NCBI GenBank assembly: GCA_964347945.1
Contig: CAYGAW010000152.1
Location: 1 to 31,481, forward strand
Direction of reading: 5' to 3'
From: CAYGAW01 sp964347945
GTDB taxonomy: Bacteria > Chloroflexota > Anaerolineae > UBA7937 > B3-Chlor
DNA length: 31,481 nt
Shown here: piece by piece, positions 7,525 through 14,287 of the stretch
How the letters are laid out: each line of letters opens with the position of its first letter
Numbering within the stretch: position 1 is the first letter of the stretch
Notes under the pieces: model-generated
Told to the model about the DNA's origin: nothing
Databases searched by the model: none
Seen by the model: only the letters and a program-made list of their open reading frames with translations
Program-made: the position numbers and the translations under genes

Positions 7525-8778
7525 TTATAGAGCCTTCTCAGGCGTTCTCAAGAACAGGGAAGCTATCGCTCCGATTAGAGCTGCCGCGCCTGCGATCAGG
7601 AAAGCAAGGGTATAGGATCCCGTGAAATCGGCGATGCGACCGCCCACAAAGGTACCGCCTGCCTGGCCAACGCCGAAGAAGAGGGTCACGAAACCCAAAG
7701 CAGCGGGAGCCAGTCTGGCCCCCAGCAGATCGCCACTAGCTGCGGCCATGATACCTGGAATACTCCAGGCCGTCAGGGCGAAGAGCAAGGCCGACAGGTA
7801 GTAGCCGGTCGGCGCCTTCCACAGGCCAAAGGTGGTGAAACACAGGAACTGCAAGAAGTAGACTATGGCCAGGCCGTACTTCCTCCCCAGCACATCTGAG
7901 ACGGTGCCCCAGATGAAACCACTGATGATGCTCACCATGCCCACCGCCGACCACAGCGCCCCAGCCGCCTCCGTGGTGAACCCTGCCTCCCAGGTCAAGT
8001 AGCGGGCAAAGAAAGTAGCATAGATGATGTAGGAGAAGCCGAACATGACGTAAATGAGGGCCAAGTGCCACACCGGCGCCGCCTTGTACACCAATCCCCA
8101 CTGCAACGACGACGACCTAGGCTCCGCGGGGACGGCCTCCTCTTCGGCTCCTATAGGCAGCAGTCCCTTCTCACGGGGATGATTCCTGAGTATTACGAGG
8201 CCGAGAATGGCGATCAACCCGCAGAAGCCTGCCAGATAGAACCAGGCAATACGCCAACCGACGCCCTCCCCATACCTGTTTAGTATGGCGGGTACCAGGA
8301 AGCCGGTGATAAGCATGCCAAAGCTGGAACCGCTCACAGCAATACCGGTTGCCAGCCCCCTTCTCTTGGCCGCGAACCACGCTGGGACAAGGCCCATCAC
8401 CGGGACATTTGTCCCTCCGCTGCCCACTCCGGTCAAGGTGCGGCCCAGCAACGCCACCCCGAAGTTGGGTCCCAAGCCTGTGAGCACCATGGAGCCACTA
8501 ATGATAAACATGAAAATGGTGATAACGATCCTCGGGCCGAAGCGCGAGGCTAGGTATCCGCAGGTGACGGCCATCACGAGGTAGCCGATCATGTTGCCCG
8601 TGGCCAAGTCACCGGCTTGGCTGTCGGTCAGACCCAGCCCATCCTTCATGCTGGGAAGGATCATCGTGTAGCCAAAGCGAGCAAATCCCAGCGCGCCCAG
8701 CACGGTAACCACGCTCATGATGGCGATGATCCAACCGTAGTGCAACCCACCCTCTTGACGATCCTGTACCTCCTCCAT
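7525..8778 (-). CDS. MFS carrier, possibly for an organic acid
   Basis: Inner-membrane secondary transporter of the major facilitator superfamily with about 12 predicted helices in two halves. The loop between helices 2 and 3 has the MFS-like GYLASRFGPR, repeated in the second half as GTVSDVLGRKYG. The length is typical, and the general look is that of the oxalate/formate-antiporter and monocarboxylate-like group. I chose the ATG at 8778 because AAGGAGGGGAC precedes it directly; a longer reading from TTG at 8799 would contain that ribosome site inside the gene. It sits within the dch-to-crotonase run, 25 bp before hbd, so uptake of benzoate or a related acid is plausible but unproven. It is not in the AAHS family of BenK/PcaK by any motif I can see. 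Confidence 0.85.
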   Translation of the reverse strand: MEEVQDRQEGGLHYGWIIAIMSVVTVLGALGFARFGYTMILPSMKDGLGLTDSQAGDLATGNMIGYLVMAVTCGYLASRFGPRIVITIFMFIISGSMVLTGLGPNFGVALLGRTLTGVGSGGTNVPVMGLVPAWFAAKRRGLATGIAVSGSSFGMLITGFLVPAILNRYGEGVGWRIAWFYLAGFCGLIAILGLVILRNHPREKGLLPIGAEEEAVPAEPRSSSLQWGLVYKAAPVWHLALIYVMFGFSYIIYATFFARYLTWEAGFTTEAAGALWSAVGMVSIISGFIWGTVSDVLGRKYGLAIVYFLQFLCFTTFGLWKAPTGYYLSALLFALTAWSIPGIMAAASGDLLGARLAPAALGFVTLFFGVGQAGGTFVGGRIADFTGSYTLAFLIAGAAALIGAIASLFLRTPEKAL

Positions 8779-8831
8779 GTCCCCTCCTTGCGGCTTCAAA
8801 GCGTTCGCCTACTCCGGCCCTTTCGCTGCTC

Positions 8832-9449
8832 CTATCGCGGAAGGCACTGCCCTGTCATACCCTGCAAGACATCCACCGCCAAGTCGGTGAGGGCGACTCG
8901 ATAGGCTAGCAACCGACGCCCACTACCCAATAGGGCTTGCCTTACGGGTCCTTGCAACTCCTCTATTGTTCCGTACCTCGCCTCTGCGATCTCCGAAGCG
9001 TTCTGCGGTTTCAACTCGCCGCCGATGGCCCGGGCCTTGAACACGTGACTGGTCCAGTTGAGATAATCCTCGCCACCAGTGAAGCGAACGTGGATGCGCA
9101 GGAGATAGTTTTCCAGCTTGATCTCCAACCCTGTCTCCTCCAGAGACTCACGCTTGGCCCCTTCCTCGAAGGACTCCTCAGGCTCTAGACCACCGCTTGG
9201 CGCACGGTAGATCGGACGATCGAACATGGGCTTTCGGATCAAGGCGAGATGGTCGTTGTTGAAGATGAACAGCGTGATGTCATGGGCGCGGTCGTGCTTC
9301 TGAGTGGCTCTGACAAAGGCCAGCTCCGCTTGGCCTATATCGTGCTCCATGTGCAACACATGAGGCTTGCCAAACCTGCGCTCCGCCTCTTCAACGAGTT
9401 CTGCATCAACGTACATCTTTGATGCCCTCTGGTACAGCCTCTCGCGCAC
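8832..9449 (-). CDS. NUDIX hydrolase
   Basis: Hydrolyses a nucleoside diphosphate linked to another group; the substrate is unknown. The NUDIX box G-x5-E-x7-RE-x-x-EE-x-G is complete at residues 86-108 (GGLEPEESFEEGAKRESLEE followed by TGL). The preceding strand ITLFIFNNDHLALIRKP is the usual start of the fold. An N-terminal extension of about 55 residues (ELVEEAERRFGKPHVLHMEH) and a C-terminal helical part surround it. The start is unsure: the GTG at 9449 has GGAGG only 1 nt away, while the ATG at 9416 has AGAGG 9 nt upstream. It follows the IMPase gene by 15 bp and precedes the carrier gene. A housekeeping enzyme inside a CoA-thioester operon could act on CoA or another nucleotide cofactor; that is speculation. 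Confidence 0.85.
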   Translation of the reverse strand: MRERLYQRASKMYVDAELVEEAERRFGKPHVLHMEHDIGQAELAFVRATQKHDRAHDITLFIFNNDHLALIRKPMFDRPIYRAPSGGLEPEESFEEGAKRESLEETGLEIKLENYLLRIHVRFTGGEDYLNWTSHVFKARAIGGELKPQNASEIAEARYGTIEELQGPVRQALLGSGRRLLAYRVALTDLAVDVLQGMTGQCLPR

Positions 9450-9464
9450 ACCTCCCCGGGAAGC

Positions 9465-10265
9465 TCAGTCGGCCAGGGCTAGAACGGCGAGCAACTCGTC
9501 ATGTATCCTGCCGTTGCTGGCGACGATGTGGGGCTCGAAGGGACTCCAGGGTTCGCCCGCTAGGCTACTGATCCGTCCCCCGGCCTCCTTTACGAGCAAT
9601 CCACCTGCAGCGGTGTCCCAGGGCTTCACGTGCAGTTCCCAATGGCCATCGAGCCGCCCGGCCGCAACGTAGGCCAAGTCCAGAGCCACCGAACCGCTGC
9701 GCCGCACGCCCTGTACCCTGGTAATCAGCGCGTTGAACAGCGCCACATTGTTGTCTAGAATCGTGGCGCGCTGATAAGGGAACCCGGTGGAGAGAAGCGA
9801 GGAGATCAGACGACCAGCGCTGGAAACAGTGATCCTCTCGCCATTGAGAGCCGACCCCTCTCCTTTCTGGGCATAGAAGAACTCATCATGCAAGGGGTCA
9901 TACACAGCGCCCAGCAGGACATCGCCCCAGTGTGCCAAGGCCACCGAGACACAGAACATCGGATATCCATGGACGTAGTTAGTGGTGCCATCCAAAGGGT
10001 CGAGGAACCATGCATACTCAGCCTCGCGCGTTTCTCCCTCCGTCCACCCCTCCTCACCAATGACTCGATGATCGGGAAACTCGTCGTGGATCGCCTCCGT
10101 GATCATCTGCTCCAGCGCCACGTCAACTTCGGTGACGAGATCCACCTCTCCCTTGCGGGTGATCTCCAAGGTATCCCCGAACCCGTCCAGCATGTGCCGC
10201 CCAGCCTCCTTGCAGACGGAAGCCACGAAGCCCTCCGACACCATGTTCTTCGCGGTCTTGCCCAT
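9465..10265 (-). CDS. inositol-monophosphatase family phosphatase
   Basis: Mg-dependent phosphatase of the IMPase/SuhB/CysQ superfamily, 266 residues. The metal-binding motifs are intact: GEEGW (70-74), WFLDPLDGTTNYVHG (86-100) and WDTAAGGLLVKEAGG (216-230), plus RRSGSVALDLAYVAAGRLDG (189-208). These fit inositol-phosphate, fructose-bisphosphate or PAP-type phosphatases; motif reading alone does not separate them. The ATG at 10265 lies 6 bp after the stop of dch with no strong ribosome site, suggesting translational coupling. Its position between dch and the NUDIX gene is odd for a benzoyl-CoA operon and may reflect cofactor recycling or simply passenger genes. Confidence 0.88.
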   Translation of the reverse strand: MGKTAKNMVSEGFVASVCKEAGRHMLDGFGDTLEITRKGEVDLVTEVDVALEQMITEAIHDEFPDHRVIGEEGWTEGETREAEYAWFLDPLDGTTNYVHGYPMFCVSVALAHWGDVLLGAVYDPLHDEFFYAQKGEGSALNGERITVSSAGRLISSLLSTGFPYQRATILDNNVALFNALITRVQGVRRSGSVALDLAYVAAGRLDGHWELHVKPWDTAAGGLLVKEAGGRISSLAGEPWSPFEPHIVASNGRIHDELLAVLALAD

Positions 10266-10271
10266 CGAAGG

Positions 10272-11045
10272 CTATCGGTCCTTCCAGACGGCCTTTCTCT
10301 TTTCCATGAAAGCTTGAAGTCCTTCGGTAGCGTCCTCCGTCTTCATCAAGCGATTCAGGTAAAGATCCTCGGAGCCAGCTAGAGCTTCCTCAAAACTCAG
10401 CCCCAGGCCCTGAAGCGTGGCGCGCTTCGTCACGCGCAGCACGGCACCGCTGAGGGCCGTCAGCTTACCCAAGAAGTCGGCCACTTCCTCGTCAAAGGAA
10501 TCCACAGGAACTACCTTGTTTACCATGCCCAGCCGCTCGGCCTCTCGGGCGTCTATCACGTCACCCGTAAGCAGAAGTTCCATGGCTTTCACGTGAGGCA
10601 TCAAACGCGGGAAGGTGACCACCGCTACTGGGGGATAAACCCCCACCTGGATCTCCGGCTGGCCGAAGGTAGCCTTCTCAGACGCGATGATCATGTCACA
10701 GAAGGTGACCAGTTCGCAGCCCCCACCCAAAGCAGCTCCATTCACGGCGGCCACCGTCGGGACATCGAGAGACCACATCACGCGGAAGATGCGGTGGAAG
10801 ACCTCAACCATCTCGTCCACCTTGTCCACCGTATGATCTTTGACATCAACCCCTGCACAGAAGGCCTTGCCCTTGGCGGCGAAGACCAGAACCTTGGTCT
10901 GCTGGTCGCCTTGCAGACTCTCCAGCGCCGCAACTATCTCGTTCATGGTCAGGATGTCCAGGATATTGACCGGCGGATGACTGAGAGTTATCCTGGCCAC
11001 GTCCTCCTGGCGGTCGAAGATGATGTTCTCGAAGTCGGCACTCAT
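10272..11045 (-). CDS. dch: cyclohexa-1,5-diene-1-carbonyl-CoA hydratase
   Basis: Adds water to cyclohexa-1,5-diene-1-carbonyl-CoA, the product of benzoyl-CoA reductase, giving 6-hydroxycyclohex-1-ene-1-carbonyl-CoA. Crotonase fold, 257 residues. The features that separate Dch/BamR from general hydratases, as I recall the family, are here: PPVNILDI (24-31), AGVDVKDHT (64-72) followed by a DEMVEVFHRIF helix, and FGQPEIQVGVYPPVA (127-141), where ordinary hydratases have PGAGG. Both acidic residues (E111 in GGGCEL and E131 in GQPEI) are kept. The ATG at 11045 has GAGGG 5 nt upstream and lies 10 bp after the SDR stop. Together with oah it makes the benzoyl-CoA assignment much safer than either gene alone. 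Confidence 0.85.
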   Translation of the reverse strand: MSADFENIIFDRQEDVARITLSHPPVNILDILTMNEIVAALESLQGDQQTKVLVFAAKGKAFCAGVDVKDHTVDKVDEMVEVFHRIFRVMWSLDVPTVAAVNGAALGGGCELVTFCDMIIASEKATFGQPEIQVGVYPPVAVVTFPRLMPHVKAMELLLTGDVIDAREAERLGMVNKVVPVDSFDEEVADFLGKLTALSGAVLRVTKRATLQGLGLSFEEALAGSEDLYLNRLMKTEDATEGLQAFMEKRKAVWKDR

Positions 11046-11055
11046 TTCGCCCTCG

Positions 11056-11808
11056 TCAGATATACTGTCCCCCGTCCACGGTAATCACCTCACCAGTCAC
11101 GTGGCGAGCCTTCTCACTGCAGAGGAACGTGACCACCCACGCCACCTCCTCGGGCAGTCCCAGCCTGCCGAGGACGATCTCCGCCAGCGCCATCTCCTCC
11201 ACCTTCTGGCGAGCAGGGTTCTGTCGTAACATCTCCGTCTCTATGAGCCCCGGACCCACGGCGTTGACGTTGACATTGTACCTCCCCAGCTCCTTAGCCA
11301 TAGCCTTGGTCAAGCCGATGATGCCAGCTTTTGAAGCCGAGTAGTTGGTCTGGCCAAACTTGCCCCGCAGACCATTTATGGAGGTAATGTTGACTATCTT
11401 CCCCGATTGCTGTTCCCTGAAAACGGGGGTGGCAGCGCGAGCGAAATTGAAGTACCCCTTCAAATTCACATCGATGACGCGATCCCACTGCTCCTCGCTC
11501 ATCTTCCAGATGACGCCGTCCCAATTCATGCCGGCGTTGCACACCAGGATGTCCAGGCCGCCGAACTCCTTGATGACTTTGTCGACCATCTCCTGCGCTG
11601 AGTCGAAATCTGATACGTCGATCTGGTAGGCCATTCCCTTCCGGCCCATCTCCTTTATCTGGCGGGCGACCTCCTTGGCCTCATCGGGATGACTGCGGTA
11701 GGTGAGAGCCACATTGGCTCCCTGCTCAGCGAGATCCAGCGAGATGGCCGTCCCTATGCCCAAACTGCCTCCTGTTACGATAGCATTCTTTCCTTCCACT
11801 AGACCCAT
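11056..11808 (-). CDS. short-chain dehydrogenase/reductase, FabG/PhaB-like
   Basis: NAD(P)-dependent SDR of 250 residues with TGGSLGIG (12-19), CNAG (90-93), N115, a complete Ser143-Tyr156-Lys160 active site (VNITSINGLRGKFGQTNYSA then SK) and the C-terminal VTGEVITVDGG. By sequence it resembles 3-oxoacyl-ACP or acetoacetyl-CoA reductases. As the first gene of the run and 10 bp before dch, it is the obvious candidate to oxidise the dch product, 6-hydroxycyclohex-1-ene-1-carbonyl-CoA. In studied organisms that step uses a zinc-type MDR alcohol dehydrogenase (Had/BamQ), which is absent here. The ATG at 11808 has GAAAGGAG 11 nt upstream. The SDR family is certain; the step is inference. Confidence 0.87.
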   Translation of the reverse strand: MGLVEGKNAIVTGGSLGIGTAISLDLAEQGANVALTYRSHPDEAKEVARQIKEMGRKGMAYQIDVSDFDSAQEMVDKVIKEFGGLDILVCNAGMNWDGVIWKMSEEQWDRVIDVNLKGYFNFARAATPVFREQQSGKIVNITSINGLRGKFGQTNYSASKAGIIGLTKAMAKELGRYNVNVNAVGPGLIETEMLRQNPARQKVEEMALAEIVLGRLGLPEEVAWVVTFLCSEKARHVTGEVITVDGGQYI

Positions 11809-12446
11809 TTGGTGTCATACTCCTTTCGTGGTCAGTACCCCACCTGGCGCCAGCTCGCCAGAGAAACGCCAACCCAGACATGCCGCAAAGTGGCTACTGC
11901 GGACACACTCCCTCGGTCAAATCTGTTTCGCATATATCTCCCACCGCAAGCCCTCCAGCCGCGACCTCAGCGTAACCTCCTATCACACCGAGCGAATCAA
12001 CCCGACGCTGTGCAGGACGAAGTCCCATCGACGCGACTCGGTACGCTCTCACGTCGGTAGATCCTCCTGCGGTGCTTGCTCCCTCGAAGACAGTAGATGA
12101 CCCACGGAAGAGGGAGATGGCAGCGACGATCTGCTGAGGGTGAGCGGTGCCAGCGGTGAGAGGATTCTGCACCGAACAGCGCACGCCCGAGAGTCCGACG
12201 CCAACGTGCACATTGGCGAGAACCGGGTTGGTGGACGTAGGATCGAGCCCCAGCAACTCGAAGAAGATGACAGCAGGTTGCCGATTTCGATGGTTAGCAC
12301 GTGGATGAGATAACGCAAGCGGCTCATGGGCGATCAACAAACCAACATCATGCGCAGCACTCCGCTCGCTTCTCCATGCTTTCTCCGCCCACCCTCCAGC
12401 CGCCGGTAGCGCTTGCTGCGGTGACTTCGGGCCAACGGCAAAGGAC
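11809..12446 (-). other. long transcribed leader or lost gene upstream of the catabolic run
   Basis: About 640 nt lie between the predicted transcription start near 12446 and the SDR ATG. A minus-strand frame is open from 12496 down to a TAG at 11894-11896, but its only early ATG overlaps the -10 box and its composition does not look like a recognisable protein. Inside it, AGGAGG followed 10 nt later by a GTG (about 12051) would give a 52-residue product (VRAYRVASMGLRPAQ...). I see no known riboswitch, T-box signature or terminator. It could be a regulatory leader, an sRNA source, or a decayed gene. Confidence 0.35.
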
Positions 12447-12452
12447 CTCCAC

Positions 12453-12481
12453 ATTGTAGCCCATATGAGGAAATATGTCAA
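12453..12481 (-). promoter_or_regulatory. sigma-70 promoter of the dch-hbd-crotonase run
   Basis: On the minus strand TTGACA (12481-12476) and TACAAT (12458-12453) are 17 nt apart. The spacer contains CATAT-N6-ATATG (12462-12477), an inverted repeat that overlaps the edge of the -35 box and would suit a repressor. It is the only strong promoter I find upstream of the seven-gene run. Confidence 0.78.
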
Positions 12482-12613
12482 TGATCGGACGGACACGCGC
12501 CCAAGCGATGAACCTTCTAGTCCTTCGTCAGCTTGGCTACTTCACACCCACTGTCATATCCGTGTCGCGCCGTGCCCGGGCCCGATCTGTCCGCTGACTC
12601 GTTGGTGGCAAGT
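12482..12613. other. spacer between the region-2 genes and the catabolic promoter
   Basis: About 130 bp with no convincing gene. It contains the end of transcription of the small membrane protein gene, but no clear hairpin with a T-run was seen. Confidence 0.5.
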
Positions 12614-13060
12614 CTACGACTGCGACCTCAACCTCAGCCTACGGACGAAGAGGATGATCAGAAGCAGGACGACACCACCCAGCGCGGCTCCAAAGGGCCC
12701 GAAGCCCGTGGGGGCCATCTCGCCTCCGCCCTCGGGCGTGGCCGTAGGGGTGCCTCCCTCTGGGGAAGGTGTCTCGTCGCCAACCGTCGGAGTGCCTTCT
12801 TGCACCACCCGCGTGGGCGTTGGGGCTTCTCCAGCAGGAGTTGGGGTGGCGACCGGTGTGGAGGGGACCGCCGTAGGGGTGTCAGACGGTGCAGCAGTGG
12901 CTGTTGCCCCAGCCACTACCGTCGGCGATGGGGTAGGCGCGAGAAACCTCGTATACACGACTAGGCCGGCTATGGACAGAAGGCCAATCATAAGCAAGCC
13001 CACCAGTCCGATTGCCACCACCGTGAAAAGTCTGTTCTGCGTTCCATCGGGATTTGCCAT
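12614..13060 (-). CDS. small two-helix membrane protein with Thr/Pro-rich linker
   Basis: Unrecognised protein of 148 residues. Layout: a short charged N-terminus (MANPDGTQNR), a hydrophobic helix of about 24 residues ending at VVYTRFL, about 75 residues of low-complexity Thr/Pro/Gly/Glu sequence with repeated TPT units, then PTGFGPFGAALGG leading into a second hydrophobic helix and a basic tail (FVRRLRLRSQS). The C-terminal order PTG-like motif, hydrophobic stretch and Arg tail resembles a sortase-type sorting signal, although it lacks a clean LPxTG. The ATG at 13060 is chosen because AAGGAGG lies 6 nt upstream; an earlier in-frame start at 13087 would bury that site. Same strand as the region-2 cluster, 139 bp behind it, so it may be a surface-exposed partner. 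Confidence 0.72.
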   Translation of the reverse strand: MANPDGTQNRLFTVVAIGLVGLLMIGLLSIAGLVVYTRFLAPTPSPTVVAGATATAAPSDTPTAVPSTPVATPTPAGEAPTPTRVVQEGTPTVGDETPSPEGGTPTATPEGGGEMAPTGFGPFGAALGGVVLLLIILFVRRLRLRSQS

Positions 13061-13199
13061 CTTCTCCCTCCTTTCCAAAGGGATCACTCACGCTCGATCA
13101 ATGCCGCCTGCGCAGGACTCGACCGTCCGCCTATCGACTATCGAGCCTCGCAGCGGCCGGCAGTTCTCAGCATCGCCAACCGAACTCAAGCCTCTTAAT

Positions 13200-14276
13200 T
13201 CAGCCGAATAGCTCCACATTGGCCTGTGCCACGAAAACGTCCTTGCCACTCTCCAGCCTTACGTCGACGCCTTTGGCAGCGGCCCCAGTCGGCAGAGTCT
13301 TGGCGTGAGCACCGAGCCCGACTACTCTTCCTGTCTCGCCCATGAATGGGCCGCGCACGATTCTCACCTGAGAACCCATCTCCAACACAAACTCGGGACG
13401 CCCTTCAAGTACGGCGTCTTCTGTCGGACGAGGGACATAGATGATGATCTCCGGCCGAACCGCGCCCCCTCTCGCCTCCATCAAGCCCCTTATTGACGCC
13501 TCCTGACCCTCATACGCACGGAGGAGGTCGAAGATGGGCTCTGACATTGCAAACTCACCCATGCCCTCTGTCGCAACGACTGGAAAGGACATCTCACGGG
13601 CCGCGTCGCGCAGTCGTATATCAAGCCCACCCACGACTATGCCCTGAACCTCCCTGTTCTCGGCTCGATATAGCACTTCTTCACTGATCGAAGACCCTCC
13701 TACCAGCACAGTGCCGCGACTGGTCACATCAATCGCCTCCGGATCGATGGCCTGGCGAGGATCCTGAACCATCATCCTAAGAACACCGAATCCTTCTGCC
13801 CCAGACCCCCAGATCCCCTGTACGAGCGCCCCCTTGCTTTCGATGATGGCTCCGAGTCCTGACATGACATTGATCACGGTCCCTCTATAGAGGGCAATCA
13901 ATTCGACAGTACTACTAGACGACTGGACCAGCACCCGGCCGTTGGATATCCCAGCCACCATGCCAGCTACTGGAGAGCGGTAGCTTCGACCGAAGAGGCG
14001 CGAAGCGCCGCGCGGAGCAGCCAGCACATCGCCGACTGCAACTTGGTCGCCTACGCTCACAAGTACGCATTCTGAGACATCCCCCGCTTCGACGGCGAGA
14101 GTCTTGGCCACATTTAGCAGGTGGATTTCCGACGGCACTGTCGTTCGGGCAATGACATCAGAAGGCTGCACCCGGTAGCCCGTGCCGATGAGCACTTCGC
14201 CCCGAAACGGCAGCATCCGCTCTCGTCTTATCACCAAGTTAGACACTGCACGGGTGACGAAAGGATGATATGCCAT
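13200..14276 (-). CDS. conserved-looking protein with barrel-like and KOW-like segments
   Basis: Unrecognised protein of 358 residues from the ATG at 14276, chosen because GAGGG lies 7 nt upstream and because the longer reading (14312) overlaps the MutL gene. No signal peptide or membrane helix is evident. The first third has a biotinyl/lipoyl- or HlyD-like look (VSVGDQVAVGDVLAAPRG, then YRSPVAGMVAGISNGRVLVQ). The C-terminal 60 residues look like a KOW fold (GSQVRIVRGPFMGETGRVVG ... GKDVFVAQANVELFG). The middle has VGGSSISEEVLYRAE and IVVGGLDIRLRD. It follows the MutL-type ATPase by 11 bp and is probably made with it. Function unknown. Confidence 0.8.
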   Translation of the reverse strand: MAYHPFVTRAVSNLVIRRERMLPFRGEVLIGTGYRVQPSDVIARTTVPSEIHLLNVAKTLAVEAGDVSECVLVSVGDQVAVGDVLAAPRGASRLFGRSYRSPVAGMVAGISNGRVLVQSSSSTVELIALYRGTVINVMSGLGAIIESKGALVQGIWGSGAEGFGVLRMMVQDPRQAIDPEAIDVTSRGTVLVGGSSISEEVLYRAENREVQGIVVGGLDIRLRDAAREMSFPVVATEGMGEFAMSEPIFDLLRAYEGQEASIRGLMEARGGAVRPEIIIYVPRPTEDAVLEGRPEFVLEMGSQVRIVRGPFMGETGRVVGLGAHAKTLPTGAAAKGVDVRLESGKDVFVAQANVELFG

Positions 14277-14287
14277 CTTCCAGCCCT

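Noticed and set aside
11894..12496. 200-codon minus-strand frame upstream of the SDR
   Set aside because: Its start lies upstream of the promoter and its early ATG overlaps the -10 box. No motif is recognisable; kept only as part of the unexplained leader.
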